Part shown: piece after piece, positions 51,619 through 61,483 of the stretch
Numbering within the stretch: the first letter of the stretch is position 1
Layout of the letters: every line of letters starts with the position of its first letter
Assembly (NCBI GenBank): GCA_003242885.1
Contig: QKMZ01000007.1
Location: 277,146 to 341,145 of the forward strand
From: Candidatus Melainabacteria bacterium
Lineage (GTDB): Bacteria; Cyanobacteriota; Vampirovibrionia; Obscuribacterales; Obscuribacteraceae
Direction: 5' to 3'
DNA length: 64,000 nt
Position numbers and translations under genes: made by a program
Notes under the pieces: generated by a model
What the model was told of the DNA's origin: nothing
Databases searched by the model: none
What the model saw: the letters and a program-made list of their open reading frames with translations, nothing else

Positions 51619-53079
51619 ATGCTTACGCGCGACACCCAAATTTCTGAATCCAGCAGCACCACTCCGCCTGGAAAGTCGAACAACCGTATCGTGTCCTTGA
51701 TTTTTATTGTGGCACTTGTCGCTGTATTAGCTGGATTTGCTTACTTCACTGGTGAGCATGAGAAGAAACTGCCGGAAGTAAAACGTGCTGCTGTTGTGCG
51801 TGTCGCAGTGGTTGAAAAAGCAAATGTGCCGCGAGTTTTGAAAGCGCTCGGGCATGTCGAGCCAATGTCTACTGTTGCAGTGCGTTCGCGAGTCGACGGT
51901 GAATTAGTTGATGTGCTTTTCGCCGAGGGAGACCGAGTGAAAAGGGGGCAGAGGTTGTTTACCATCGACCCGCGCCCGTTCGACGAAGCTATTCGGCAGT
52001 GGAGTGCAAAACTCGCTCAAGCCAAAGCCGATGTATCCAAATGCCGATCATTGATTGCGAAAGACCGCTCTGAATTGGCGCGTCTGGCGGCTAATCGCGA
52101 AAAGGACATGGCGGAAGAAGCGAATGCTCGCCGCGATCACGCTCGCTATCAGGAGTTAGTGAAAGAGGGCGCGGTTTCAGTCGAACAGGAAAATCGCTAT
52201 GCCACTAATGTCGCGTCTCTTGCCGCCACTGTCAAGGCTGATACGGCTGCAATGGAAAATGAAAAATCGGTGATTCAATCAGACCAGGCTCAACTCGAAG
52301 CCTCGCAAGCAGCCTTAAAGGCAGCAGAGTCTGATTTGCAAACCGCTCAATTGCAGCGCGCGTATTGCAGCATTACTGCACCGATGGATGGAAAGACCGG
52401 AGCCTTGCTTGTTCATCGAGGTCAGATGGTGAAGGCCGGCGACACTTCCAGTCTCGTTGTAATCAACAAAGTAAAACCGGTCTATGTGAGCTTTTCTGTG
52501 CCCGAACAAGACCTTCCCCGCATTCATGAACTTCAGAAACAGCACCCACTTACAGTCGGCGTTGAAGGGCTATCTGAGCACGTAGGCGAAGTCAGAGGCA
52601 CTCTTACTTTCATTGACAATAGTGTTCAACGAAACACCGGCACCATCTTGATGAAGGCGACCTTTGCTAATGAGAACGAAGTGTTGTGGCCTGGTACTTA
52701 CGTAAAAGCAGTACTAAATCTTGACACTTTATATGATGCCACTGTTGTGCCGACTCATGCTGTGCAGGTTGGGCAGCAAGGACAGTATGTCTATGTTGTT
52801 GGACCAGACAACAAAGCGAATCTTGTGGTCGTAAAAGTTAAGTACAGCGACGGCAACACAAGTGTGATTGAAGGTAATCTCAAACCAGGCGAACAGGTTG
52901 TGGTGGATGGGCATATGCAGTTGATGCCAGGTTCTGCGGTTGATATACAATCCGGAGCACCCAACGAAACACTACTCGGAACGCCATCCGGAACGCAGCC
53001 CGGAGCACCCGCCGCAACACAACCTGGTGCATCCACCGAAGCGCGGCCGCCCGCAAGTACTCAGAGAAGCGCGCCGTAG
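51619..53079 (+). CDS. RND efflux membrane fusion protein
   Basis: The 486-residue periplasmic adaptor links the inner-membrane RND pump to an outer-membrane channel. An N-terminal membrane helix (IVSLIFIVALVAVLAGFAYF) is followed by the lipoyl domain (VRSRVDGELVDVLFAEGDRVKRGQRLF), a long coiled-coil hairpin (about 125-240), the second lipoyl half (ITAPMDGKTGALLVHRGQMVKAGD) and the beta-barrel. The tail has tandem GxPxGTxPG units. It resembles MdtA. No TolC gene is in the window. It starts two bases after marR. Confidence 0.93.
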   Translation: MLTRDTQISESSSTTPPGKSNNRIVSLIFIVALVAVLAGFAYFTGEHEKKLPEVKRAAVVRVAVVEKANVPRVLKALGHVEPMSTVAVRSRVDGELVDVLFAEGDRVKRGQRLFTIDPRPFDEAIRQWSAKLAQAKADVSKCRSLIAKDRSELARLAANREKDMAEEANARRDHARYQELVKEGAVSVEQENRYATNVASLAATVKADTAAMENEKSVIQSDQAQLEASQAALKAAESDLQTAQLQRAYCSITAPMDGKTGALLVHRGQMVKAGDTSSLVVINKVKPVYVSFSVPEQDLPRIHELQKQHPLTVGVEGLSEHVGEVRGTLTFIDNSVQRNTGTILMKATFANENEVLWPGTYVKAVLNLDTLYDATVVPTHAVQVGQQGQYVYVVGPDNKANLVVVKVKYSDGNTSVIEGNLKPGEQVVVDGHMQLMPGSAVDIQSGAPNETLLGTPSGTQPGAPAATQPGASTEARPPASTQRSAP

Positions 53080-53094
53080 TTTGAGCCTTATCTG

Positions 53095-56000
53095 ATGACC
53101 CTTACCGACCTTTTCATTCGCCGCTCTGTAATGACCACACTGGTCATGGTGGCGATTTTTGTTTTCGGTTTGCTTGGCTATTCAACTCTGCCAGTCAACA
53201 ACTTGCCCAACGTCGACTTCCCGACTTTGCAGGTGAGTGCACAGTTGCCCGGTGCCAATCCCGACACCATGGCTTCCGCTGTGGCTACGCCGCTTGAAAG
53301 ACAGTTTTCCACAATCGCCGGTCTAGAGGCGATGAACTCTGTCAGTGCTATTGGATTGACAAATGTTACTTTGCAGTTCAACCTAAATCGCGACATCGAT
53401 GCTGCAGCACAAGATGTGCAAGCTGCCATTGCCGCCGCACAATCACAGTTGCCGCCGGGAATGCCGACGCCTCCTACTGCTAAGAAGGTCAATCCGGCCG
53501 ATCAGCCTATTCTTTATCTGGCTGTGAGCTCTCCGACTCTGCAGCTTTTTCAAGTGGACGAATATGCGGAGACAATAATCGCGCAGCGTTTGTCGATGAT
53601 AAGCGGCGTGGCGCAGGTTCAAGTTTTGGCGCCGCAGAAATTTGCTGTTCGTGCCCAGCTAGATCCGAATGCACTAGCGACACGCGGAATTGGTATAGAC
53701 GAAGTCACGAATGCGATTCGTCAGGGCAACGTCAATTTGCCGTCCGGGGCTTTGTATGGACGTTTTCAATCATACATGGTGCAACCAAACGGACAGTTAT
53801 TGACCGCTTCTCAATATGAGCCACTCATCGTTGCATACAAAGATGGATCTCCAGTCCGACTGAAGGAAGTAGGAAAGGCAATTGATAGTGTTGAAAACGA
53901 TAAAACTGCAAGTTGGTTTAATAAAACGCGCGCAATTGTACTGGGCGTTCAGCGGCAGCCAGGCAGCAACACCGTCGAGATTGTCGATAACATCAACAAA
54001 GTGATGCCATCGTTGCGCGCGCAGATACCGGCGTCAGTCGCAATCGACACGCTCTACGATCGCTCTCAAAGTATTCGTGAGTCGGTTCGAGACGTTGAAC
54101 TTACGCTTGCCCTTTCGGTCGTCCTCGTCGTTATCGTTATCTTTTTATTCTTACGCAATGTTTCTGCCACGCTGATTCCCAGCCTTGCTTTGCCGTTTTC
54201 GCTAGTGGGTACGTGCGGCGCGATGAGCTTGTTGGGGTTTAGCATCAACAACCTTTCGCTGATGGCTTTAACCCTGTCAGTGGGTTTCGTCGTGGATGAT
54301 GCGATTGTTGTTTTGGAAAACATCGTTAGGCACCAGGAAGCCGGTGAGACCCGAATGAACGCGGCTCTAAAAGGTTCGCGCGAGATTGTTTTTACAATCT
54401 TGTCCATGACAATTTCACTTGTCGCCGTTTTCATTCCTATTTTGTTTATGGGTGGTATTGTTGGTCGCCTTTTCAACGAATTTGCCGTCACGATCAGCTG
54501 TGCGATTTTAATCTCAGGCATTGTTTCACTCAGCCTTACACCGCTCTTGTGCAGCCGTTTTCTGAGTGCGCATTCCAACAGTAATTCGAAACTACTCGGC
54601 TTTACCGAAGCAATATTCGAATCATGGACTCGTCTGTACGAGCGCACGTTGCGTGTTACTCTCAAGCATCCGCGGCTGACATTCATTTCTTTTCTCGTCA
54701 TGACTGCGATGACAGCGATGCTTTTTGTCAAGATTCCCAAAGGTTTTATGCCGACCGAGGACATCGATCAAATCTTCGGATTGACAGAAGGTGTGCAGGG
54801 CATTTCTTTTGATGACATGGTGCGGCACCAGAAAGAACTCGCTGAAATTGCGATGAGCAATCCGAATGTCAAAGACATTATGTCTTCAGTAGGTGCTGGT
54901 GGACCCAACGTTGCTGGCAATACCGGGCGCATCTTTATGCACCTGAAGCCGCGGGCGGAAAGAAAGCAATCGGCAGAGCAAATCATTGCTGATTTGCGAA
55001 AGAAATTTGCGAAAGTTCCGGGTATCAAAATCTTCTTGCAAAACCCGCCGTCTATTCGCATCGGCGGTCAGTTGACTAAGAGTCTGTACCAGGTGGCTTT
55101 GCAGAGTTCAAATACGCAACAACTGTATCAAAGCACGTTCGATCTCGAAAAACTTTTGCGAGAACATCCTGACTTTCAAGACGTGACTACCGACTTGCAA
55201 ATTAACAGCCCCCAGATTGATGTTCGCATGGACAGAGACAAAGCTGCCACACTCGGGCTATCTGCAGAACAGGTCGAAGATGCCCTGTCGAGCGCCTACG
55301 GAAATAGGATGGTTTCTACAATCTACGCGCCCAGCAATCAGTATCGCGTAATTGTAGAACTCGAGCCAGAATATCGTGTGACGCCGAATTCGATGCCGTT
55401 GCTCTATGTGCGTTCGAAGGCAGGCGAGTTGGTACCACTGAGCGCGGTGGCGAAGCTTGTGCCTTCGGTTGGGCCTCTGCTGGTCAACCACGTTGGTCAG
55501 ATGCCTTCTTCCACTGTGTCATTCAACTTAAAGCCGGGCGCGTCCCTGGGAGACGCGGTAAAGGTAGTCGAGTCAAACGCGAAGAAAGTCTTGCCGGACG
55601 GTGTCAGTTATCGCTTCATGGGTAGCGCAGAAGCCTTCCAGTCATCTCTCAAAGGGATGTGGTCGATGCTGATTTTGTCCATCGTTGTTATCTATATTGT
55701 GTTGGGAATTTTGTACGAGAGCTTTTTACACCCCATAACCATTCTCGGCGGATTGCCGCCGGCAGGTCTGGGAGCCCTCATTACGCTGTACATCTGCAAG
55801 ATCGATTTGAACATCTATGCCTTCTTGGGGTTGATCCTTCTTATAGGTATCGTCAAGAAAAACGCTATTATGATGGTCGATTTTGCGCTTGATGCCCAGC
55901 GCAATCACGGCAAGAGTGCGGATGAAGCTATCTATGAAGCGTGCATTGTGCGTTTTCGCCCCATTATGATGACGACGATGGCGGCGATCATGAGCAGCGT

Positions 56001-56190
56001 GCCGCTGGCTTTGGGTTGGGGGGCAGGTGGAGAGTCGCGCCAGCCTCTGGGCCTGGCGGTTTTCGGCGGGCTGATGGTTTCCCAACTCGTTACCTTATAT
56101 ATAACTCCGGTTTTCTATTTGGCTTTTGAAGGTTTGAAAGCGAAGTTTAGCCAGGCACAGCCGACTGCGACTAGCCGCCGGTCTGTTTAG
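53095..56190 (+). CDS. RND efflux transporter, HAE-1 (MdtB/MdtC/AcrB-like) family
   Basis: The 1031-residue proton-driven inner-membrane pump has about twelve helices and two large periplasmic loops. The start [43 protein letters not shown] is typical. The proton relay in TM4 reads [16 protein letters not shown] with its Asp pair, and the Lys of TM10 lies in [16 protein letters not shown]. It is co-transcribed with the MarR regulator and the fusion protein, 15 bp after the latter. It probably exports drugs, bile-like or other amphiphiles. Confidence 0.96.
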   Translation: MTLTDLFIRRSVMTTLVMVAIFVFGLLGYSTLPVNNLPNVDFPTLQVSAQLPGANPDTMASAVATPLERQFSTIAGLEAMNSVSAIGLTNVTLQFNLNRDIDAAAQDVQAAIAAAQSQLPPGMPTPPTAKKVNPADQPILYLAVSSPTLQLFQVDEYAETIIAQRLSMISGVAQVQVLAPQKFAVRAQLDPNALATRGIGIDEVTNAIRQGNVNLPSGALYGRFQSYMVQPNGQLLTASQYEPLIVAYKDGSPVRLKEVGKAIDSVENDKTASWFNKTRAIVLGVQRQPGSNTVEIVDNINKVMPSLRAQIPASVAIDTLYDRSQSIRESVRDVELTLALSVVLVVIVIFLFLRNVSATLIPSLALPFSLVGTCGAMSLLGFSINNLSLMALTLSVGFVVDDAIVVLENIVRHQEAGETRMNAALKGSREIVFTILSMTISLVAVFIPILFMGGIVGRLFNEFAVTISCAILISGIVSLSLTPLLCSRFLSAHSNSNSKLLGFTEAIFESWTRLYERTLRVTLKHPRLTFISFLVMTAMTAMLFVKIPKGFMPTEDIDQIFGLTEGVQGISFDDMVRHQKELAEIAMSNPNVKDIMSSVGAGGPNVAGNTGRIFMHLKPRAERKQSAEQIIADLRKKFAKVPGIKIFLQNPPSIRIGGQLTKSLYQVALQSSNTQQLYQSTFDLEKLLREHPDFQDVTTDLQINSPQIDVRMDRDKAATLGLSAEQVEDALSSAYGNRMVSTIYAPSNQYRVIVELEPEYRVTPNSMPLLYVRSKAGELVPLSAVAKLVPSVGPLLVNHVGQMPSSTVSFNLKPGASLGDAVKVVESNAKKVLPDGVSYRFMGSAEAFQSSLKGMWSMLILSIVVIYIVLGILYESFLHPITILGGLPPAGLGALITLYICKIDLNIYAFLGLILLIGIVKKNAIMMVDFALDAQRNHGKSADEAIYEACIVRFRPIMMTTMAAIMSSVPLALGWGAGGESRQPLGLAVFGGLMVSQLVTLYITPVFYLAFEGLKAKFSQAQPTATSRRSV

Positions 56191-56311
56191 CTTTTCTCCG
56201 CTCAATTTAGATAAGCCTTATCTGATCAGTGTTCCAAACTCCAATCACCCCTGAAGTCTAGTCACTGTTGGGCTTTGCATATTTTTCTGCACTTTTTCGA
56301 TGCGTTTGATT

Positions 56312-56328
56312 CGTCAAACGAATGTCAT
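56312..56328. repeat. 17-bp repeat CGTCAAACGAATGTCAT, copy 1
   Basis: Identical to 56615-56631 and 56784-56800. Here it is part of a larger inverted structure, CGTTTGA-TTCG-TCAAACG. Confidence 0.85.
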
Positions 56329-56451
56329 GCCGCTCGTATAAATTGCGAGTGTTGGAAGCGGCACCGCAAACGGAAGACACCGAGATGCACCGATGACCGC
56401 GGTTTAAATACTGAGAAACACTTCCGACACAGTTTGAACGGAGAGGTCGGG

Positions 56452-56485
56452 AAGAGCCAAAGCCAACTTGTTTGGATTGGCTCTT
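56452..56485 (+). terminator. Strong rho-independent terminator
   Basis: AAGAGCCAA and TTGGCTCTT form a 9-bp stem extended by CCAA/TTGG inside, followed by TTCACTTTTGATTTT. It ends either the efflux operon, 262 bp upstream, or a short RNA. Confidence 0.8.
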
Positions 56486-56614
56486 TTCACTTTTGATTTT
56501 GTGTGCGTTTATGCGCTTGTCTCAAACCTGGGAGCATCGGCTGCCAGCCGGCATCGGGCGGCAAGAACGCCGCCCCTCTACAATTCACCGAAGAAGTACC
56601 GCCACTAATTCAAA

Positions 56615-56631
56615 CGTCAAACGAATGTCAT
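56615..56631. repeat. 17-bp repeat, copy 2
   Basis: Exact copy of 56312-56328, 303 bp downstream of it. Confidence 0.85.
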
Positions 56632-56783
56632 ATCGATGGATTATTGTTCGTCGTGTGGGGAGGAGGAAGGGAGACGAATTCCCACATTTACCAAGCATTG
56701 ATCCAGCAAGGGATCAACAGCCAGGTCCCTTGCATCTTGCGCTACTCAAACCTAAAGACCCTGAATAGCGCCACCTAACGGTC

Positions 56784-56800
56784 CGTCAAACGAATGTCAT
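56784..56800. repeat. 17-bp repeat, copy 3
   Basis: Exact copy of 56312-56328, 169 bp after copy 2 and 157 bp before the EF-hand gene. Confidence 0.85.
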
Positions 56801-56940
56801 ACGGTTGCGTTAGGGTAGACGAGTCGATAGCAGCGATTCCAATTTTTGACAGATGGAATTGAAGAAATCGAGTCACGAAAATCCCCTTGACCTTACGTGT
56901 TCCCGCACCGAATATGGTGCTTTCTTTAGAGGACGTTTTC

Positions 56941-57741
56941 ATGGAAAACATCAGAGAAGCAGCCTCCGCAGTCTACGAATCCAGCGAGCATAAAGGCGAC
57001 AACGCCGCTCGCCAGCAGGCTGTAGACCTTTTGAATGAGCCAGATGTTAAAGGCAATCTTACCGCCGTAACCCAACAGCTCGAATCAACAGGGACTTTGC
57101 CGCAGCTGGTAATTTCCGAATTCGATCGTCTTGATGGGGACGGAAATGGCAACCTCACTTGGGATGAACTTCAAAAGGCTTCGACAGGTGGTTCTGCCGA
57201 CGCACTTACGAAAATGGCTGCAGACTATGCAATCAAGCGGTGGGATAATATCACCGATTCCGATGATCTTCCTGGACTTAATTGGTTGCCAGACAATGAA
57301 ATTTCAAGAGACGAAATCAATAAGTTCCGCGATAGCCAGCGAGCATCAAGAGTGGCTGAGCCATCTGAGATGTACAAGGCAGATCGCGTGATCAACAATG
57401 AAACCCCTGAAAATGAACTTCAAACAGTGCTTACACGCAATGCTTCAAGTCCTCAGCAGCAGCTGAAAGCTATCGAATCGCTTCTCGCTCAAGGTAAGAA
57501 CAGTTTCGAGATGAGCGATTTAGATGGTAATAAGTACAACGTCAGCATTAACGTCCAAGATAATGGTAACGGCGTGAAGGTCATCTCACTACAAGCTAAC
57601 GATGAAGGAAAGACTTATCCACTGCTGAGAGCAGTTAGTCGCAACGGAGTATACGAACAACAGCGAGGCAATAACGGACCGGTTGATTGGTACGGATCGA
57701 AGTGGCAACAACTCCATCCGGGAAGTGCATTCGCAATGTAA
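56941..57741 (+). CDS. EF-hand protein, cytoplasmic or non-classically exported
   Basis: 266 residues from ATG 56941, which has GAGG nine bases ahead; an extension to 56887 is open but lacks a site. There is no signal peptide. One canonical EF-hand loop lies at DRLDGDGNGNLTWDEL (about residues 66-81), and a second site has degenerated (LPDNEISRDEINKF). The C-terminal 110 residues are a separate beta-rich domain (NSFEMSDLDGNKYNVSIN, GVKVISLQAND). No family is recognised. The spacing of helices suggests a calcium-binding pair of which one site was lost. Confidence 0.65.
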   Translation: MENIREAASAVYESSEHKGDNAARQQAVDLLNEPDVKGNLTAVTQQLESTGTLPQLVISEFDRLDGDGNGNLTWDELQKASTGGSADALTKMAADYAIKRWDNITDSDDLPGLNWLPDNEISRDEINKFRDSQRASRVAEPSEMYKADRVINNETPENELQTVLTRNASSPQQQLKAIESLLAQGKNSFEMSDLDGNKYNVSINVQDNGNGVKVISLQANDEGKTYPLLRAVSRNGVYEQQRGNNGPVDWYGSKWQQLHPGSAFAM

Positions 57742-57872
57742 GTGACACAAACTATGATGCGCGAGAATGATCACATTCACTCGATAGACAGCGCACTGTA
57801 AAAACAAAAACTAGAATTACTCGCAAGGGAAGAGGGGCTGCAGCAATGTGGCTCCTCTTAAATTTTCGACTT

Positions 57873-58547
57873 CTACTGTTCTTCGACTTTGTATCCGACA
57901 CCAACTACGGTGGTGATGTAGGAGGGTCTATCGGAAACATCGATCTTGGTGCGCAAACGTTTTACGCATTGTCTGATCGCATCAACAGAAACTTCCGTGT
58001 CTCCCGCCCAAAGTTTGTCTACCAGCTGGTCTGGAGTGAACACAAGATTGCGATTACGAATCAAAAAGTCCAGCAGTGCAAATTCCTTTGGTAGCAGCCT
58101 TATCTCTTCTCCGCGACGCAGGCAGCGAAATGCTTTGGTATCAAGTTCGATATCGGACCAACGGATAATTTCGCTGGAAAGCTCTTTCGGGCGGCGCAGC
58201 AATGCCGAAACCCGCGCTCTAAACTCGCGCATGTCGTACGGCTTTGGCAAATAATCGTCGGCTCCGGAGTCAAGTCCGGTCAGCTTTTCGTCGATAGTGC
58301 TGCGCCCGGTCAAGAATAAAACCGGTGTCGCTCCGCCACTGCTTCTGAATTTCTTCAGAACCTCCAGCCCGTCCATACCCGGCAGTCCCCAGTCCAAAAT
58401 GACCAGGTCATATTGAAAACGCTGCAAGCTTTCCCAGGCGTCAGCGCCATCTGATAGTGCATCGACGGTGTGCTTTTCATGGACGAGCACGTCTACCAGA
58501 GCGTCGAGAATCTCTTGGTCGTCTTCTACTACAATGATTTTTGACAT
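57873..58547 (-). CDS. OmpR/PhoB-family response regulator
   Basis: A 224-residue two-component regulator. The receiver domain has Asp9-Asp10 (VVEDDQ), phosphoacceptor Asp52 (LVILDWGLPGMDG), the Thr of FLTGRST and Lys in DDYLPKPYD. A winged-helix trans_reg_C domain follows (about 130-224: LLPKEFALLDFLIRNRNLVFTPDQLVDKLW, VDAIRQCVKRLRTKI, YITTVVGVGYKV). No kinase gene is adjacent; the PAS kinase at 47270 is the closest in the window. Confidence 0.94.
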   Translation of the reverse strand: MSKIIVVEDDQEILDALVDVLVHEKHTVDALSDGADAWESLQRFQYDLVILDWGLPGMDGLEVLKKFRSSGGATPVLFLTGRSTIDEKLTGLDSGADDYLPKPYDMREFRARVSALLRRPKELSSEIIRWSDIELDTKAFRCLRRGEEIRLLPKEFALLDFLIRNRNLVFTPDQLVDKLWAGDTEVSVDAIRQCVKRLRTKIDVSDRPSYITTVVGVGYKVEEQ

Positions 58548-58644
58548 CTTTCCGGCAACCGCTCGGTCGGTAACCCCATGCGTTATTGTGCCACGACTGA
58601 CAAGGTTTCAAGACAATCTCATCACTTAGAGATGTCATATGGAT

Positions 58645-58674
58645 TTGGCGGTTGGATATTGGCAGCGATAAAAT
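58645..58674 (+). promoter_or_regulatory. Candidate promoter
   Basis: TTGGCG (58645-58650) and TAAAAT (58669-58674) are 18 bases apart. The TTG codon at 58652, an alternative start of the next gene, falls inside this promoter, which favours the start at 58724. Confidence 0.45.
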
Positions 58675-58723
58675 ACACTACGGTATGCGGTCATCGCGGC
58701 TATCAAGGAGTACGCGCCTTTCT

Positions 58724-59641
58724 ATGGCTAACGACAATCAGCGCGATCGCCTCGACCTTGCCCTCAGGGCAATGAGCGATGCATCAATTGAAAATTCAGA
58801 AGAAGTCATTATCAAGATAATTACTTCTCTGGAGGAAGAGTTTGGCGACAATCAGAAGACCATCGCTGAAGAATTGCAGAAGATTTCGCGTCAGATAGAG
58901 CAAACAGGCAAGGCGGACGTCGCTATGGACTTCAAGCAGCGAACGACGTCGGCGATGCTTCGACTCAACATGGAGAGGCGCCGTGGGCTGCGACCGCCAG
59001 CGATTATTCCGGGCGCTCCGGCGACAGGCGGTTCGGCGACCGGTGGTTCTGTGTCTGGTGGTTCGTTGCCTGGCAGTTCGGCGTCGGGGAATATGATGTC
59101 CCGGAGCTCGGCATCGGCGGGGTCAGGTAGCGCTGCAGGAGGCTCTTCGTCTGGTGCGTCGAGAGAACCCAGTTCTTATTCATCGCCTTCATCTAGCTCA
59201 TCAAATTATTCAGGTGCTTCATCCACGTCATCCACGGCCTCACCGGGTTCTGCCGCATCCGCTTTAGGCCGATCGTCTGTATCTGTTGCGTCAAGCGTCC
59301 GTGTAGATGGCACGCAAGTCGAGTATTTGGTGCACCCATCGCGCGATGTGAGAGCCGACGCTAGAGCGTTTTGCGATGTCTTGAAAGGTCAGAAAATCTG
59401 GGAATCAGCAGGTGGAAACACTTGTGCAATTAAGTTTTCTGCTGGGCCTCAAGTGATTATTGTTGAGGAAATTGCCTTTACCTGCTCGGTTGTTTTGTCT
59501 GTCTCAAACTTTGAGAAAGCCGCCGACGACCTGGATGCGCAAGGATTTCAAATCGTAGGATCTGTTGCTACTCCTTCTGGTTCTGCAAGCGTATTCGCCT
59601 CTGACTGCGGCAGCAAGTTTGCGCTGATTGCGCGAAAGTAA
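58724..59641 (+). CDS. Protein with Ser/Gly-rich linker and C-terminal VOC-like domain
   Basis: About 305 residues from ATG 58724. An N-terminal helical domain (residues 1-75) is followed by about 115 residues of Ser/Gly repeats (SATGGSVSGGSLPGSS and the like) and a C-terminal domain of about 110 residues. The latter shows the order expected of a glyoxalase/bleomycin-resistance (VOC) half (VLSVSNFEKAADDLDAQGFQI, SASVFASDCGSKFALI), but metal ligands are not clear, so the call is tentative. No signal peptide. Confidence 0.5.
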   Translation: MANDNQRDRLDLALRAMSDASIENSEEVIIKIITSLEEEFGDNQKTIAEELQKISRQIEQTGKADVAMDFKQRTTSAMLRLNMERRRGLRPPAIIPGAPATGGSATGGSVSGGSLPGSSASGNMMSRSSASAGSGSAAGGSSSGASREPSSYSSPSSSSSNYSGASSTSSTASPGSAASALGRSSVSVASSVRVDGTQVEYLVHPSRDVRADARAFCDVLKGQKIWESAGGNTCAIKFSAGPQVIIVEEIAFTCSVVLSVSNFEKAADDLDAQGFQIVGSVATPSGSASVFASDCGSKFALIARK

Positions 59642-59694
59642 GAAGGTAAGTGAGTAAGCTAGTAAGTAAGTAGACCTGTGGATTTTAACGTAGA

Positions 59695-59713
59695 GTCGAC
59701 GCCATGCGTCGAC
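59695..59713. repeat. Palindrome GTCGACGC-CAT-GCGTCGAC
   Basis: A full member of the dispersed family, matching 40934-40952 on the other strand and 45557-45575 but for one base. It sits in the convergent gap before the thioesterase gene; a partial TTCGACGCATGAC copy follows at about 59732. Confidence 0.75.
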
Positions 59714-59752
59714 CGCTTAATTTACAAGGTTCGACGCATGACAGCGACCACA

Positions 59753-60196
59753 CTACATGAGGTCGCGGAGAACTTGCAAAACCTTTTCCGGCATTGGCGC
59801 TGAGCGACGTGTTTTTTCATCGGTTAAAACAATCACTGACTCCGCGGTCGAACAGCATTCTCCATCTTTGAACAATGCTTGTCCGCAGGTGAACGAGCTT
59901 TTGCCAATGTGATTTACTCGAGTTCCAACTTCAACGATTCCTGGAAAATTCATCTCTTTCAAAAAGTCTAGAGACAGTTTTGCGATGACAAATGCATAGC
60001 CTTCGTCGGCGATGGTGCCATATTCGTGACAGAGAAATGCGACACGACCGGACTCGAAAAAAGTACAGTACGCTGCGTTATTGATGTGTCCTTGTCGATC
60101 TGTGTCGCCATATCGCAACGTGACCGGTGTCCAAAGTTTGTAGAACTCTCTTTCTGTAGAGCTAACGGTGCTTCGTTTTGTATCGCTGCTTGTCAC
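59753..60196 (-). CDS. Hotdog-fold acyl-CoA thioesterase (4HBT family)
   Basis: A 147-residue thioesterase. The catalytic motif RYGDTDRQGHINNAAYCTFFESGR has the Asp of the 4-hydroxybenzoyl-CoA thioesterase family, and the beta-sheet continues with VEVGTRVNHIGKSSFTCGQALF. It hydrolyses an acyl-CoA thioester; chain preference is unknown. The start is GTG 60196 with AGGAA nine bases ahead. It stands alone on the minus strand. Confidence 0.9.
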   Translation of the reverse strand: MTSSDTKRSTVSSTEREFYKLWTPVTLRYGDTDRQGHINNAAYCTFFESGRVAFLCHEYGTIADEGYAFVIAKLSLDFLKEMNFPGIVEVGTRVNHIGKSSFTCGQALFKDGECCSTAESVIVLTDEKTRRSAPMPEKVLQVLRDLM

Positions 60197-60242
60197 TTAC
60201 GTATTCCTGCTTTTGGCTGTGCGCACACAATGCAGCTCACTG

Positions 60243-60620
60243 TCATTGATGCGTTTGTTTTGACTCTCGATTCTCGAACTTGATCTTGAGATCTGTCTCG
60301 ATGCGATCGATTGCTGCTGACTCGACGAGTAAGCCTATGCGCTCATAAGTTTTCCACAACTCCGACCACTGCATAACAACAATCACACGCTGCGAATATT
60401 TCTTAGCTAACTGCGTAACCTTTGCATTTCCGCTTTTGAGAAATTCCATATCGTCGAGTTTCGAGCATTTACGACAATGCACCTCGCGCTCGTCTTTGCC
60501 TGGTGCAAATTTGACAATGCTTCCTGGCTCTTGCTTACCATCACAGTTAAAGCAGCGGCTCGCCCGTATCAGTGAATAGACTGGCGGTTCTTTTGCGGCT
60601 TTCTTAGCTTGTTCGCTCAT
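60243..60620 (-). CDS. Zinc-ribbon plus DUF2293-like protein
   Basis: 125 residues from ATG 60620. CFNC and CRKC form a zinc ribbon near residues 23-53. The second half (LKSGNAKVTQLAKKYSQRVIVVMQWSELWKTYERIGLLVESAAI) resembles DUF2293, a short domain with a conserved W-S-x-x-x-K-x-Y-E-R-x-G motif. Function unknown. The start overlaps the stop of the upstream gene (TGATG), so translation of the two is coupled. Confidence 0.6.
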   Translation of the reverse strand: MSEQAKKAAKEPPVYSLIRASRCFNCDGKQEPGSIVKFAPGKDEREVHCRKCSKLDDMEFLKSGNAKVTQLAKKYSQRVIVVMQWSELWKTYERIGLLVESAAIDRIETDLKIKFENRESKQTHQ

Positions 60621-61273
60621 CAATTAACGTCAGTGCCGATACCGTGTTTTTGCATGTAGCGATAATTGTACTGGTTGACTGCTTTTTCAAAGTCAGCACC
60701 TGAGACACTTGCTGCAGCGGATTCGCCTAGGACAGCAGCTGCTTGCTTTCTGTCTCTTGCAAGAAGTGCATCGCGGACAGTGGCTTGGTTTGTCATGTCT
60801 GCGCGTGTTATGTCCGGATTTCCCTGACGGAGTACCGACATAATTGAGGTCTTGTACGCTTCGCTCCACTGGCTGCCGCGACCAAAGCCGGCGACGATTG
60901 CCGCGGCATTTTTGTCCTCGACGGTCTCAAAACTATCACTTGCCTTCACGCGACCCAATTTCTTGCCGGTTTGTTGCTCCAACTCGCGAAGTTGTGCATT
61001 GACTGCCTCGCGCAACTGCGCCGGGCTGTCCTTTACATAAGTGTCTTCTGTGCCGAGCATTGCCTCGACCCTTTTGGCAAAAGGCTTTTCAGGGTCTGTT
61101 GCGCCTTGCATCGAAGCACGCACAATACTGTTGTCGTTTTGCGACCACTGAGCCGCCACCTCAATGGCGCTGGGCTCACGCTCGGCTGCCCCCTCAGTGT
61201 TGCCGTTTAGTCCGCCCAACTCAAAACCCTGCAATTGCTTGCCCTGAGCGGCTTTTCCGTCGTCGAATGCCAT
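60620..61273 (-). CDS. Protein of unknown function
   Basis: 217 residues from ATG 61273, which has GGGAG nine bases ahead; GTG 61279 is also possible. It is hydrophilic and mostly helical, with Ala-rich regions (AAAIVAGFGRGSQWSEAY, QAAAVLGESAAASVSG). There is no signal or membrane helix and no recognised family. Its stop overlaps the start of the DUF2293-like gene. Confidence 0.6.
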   Translation of the reverse strand: MAFDDGKAAQGKQLQGFELGGLNGNTEGAAEREPSAIEVAAQWSQNDNSIVRASMQGATDPEKPFAKRVEAMLGTEDTYVKDSPAQLREAVNAQLRELEQQTGKKLGRVKASDSFETVEDKNAAAIVAGFGRGSQWSEAYKTSIMSVLRQGNPDITRADMTNQATVRDALLARDRKQAAAVLGESAAASVSGADFEKAVNQYNYRYMQKHGIGTDVN

Positions 61274-61483
61274 TGCCACAGTCTCCCTGGAATGTTTCCC
61301 TAATTTATATGCCCTTCCAGGCTTATTTTTAGACTCATTTCTTTGTATTGCCCGCAGGGGAGCCGTTTTGGGTCTTTGTCAAATGCTTGTGGTCAGACCC
61401 GTAAACCGGCGAGGAGCCATCGGGCTTAGCTCTTTGTGCTATATGTTCATTGAGAGCGTTAGAAAACGCTGTGGAATCTGCAG

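Larger units (their letters stand above)
56191..56940. other. Repeat-rich spacer with a possible RNA gene
   Basis: About 750 bp. Three identical 17-bp repeats (see separate entries), the GCCGCT/AGCGGC hairpin near 56329-56362 and a strong terminator at 56452-56485 suggest an untranslated RNA between 56312 and 56490. GGGCGGC-AAGAAC-GCCGCCC (56557-56576) is a member of the palindrome family. A frame at 56503-56778 ends with residues that read like protein (DGLLFVVWGGGRETNSHIYQ) and may be a gene remnant. Confidence 0.5.

Noticed and set aside
56503-56778. Plus-strand frame in the repeat-rich spacer
   Set aside because: It crosses a palindrome and a 17-bp repeat copy, so at most its last 50 codons could be an old gene piece.
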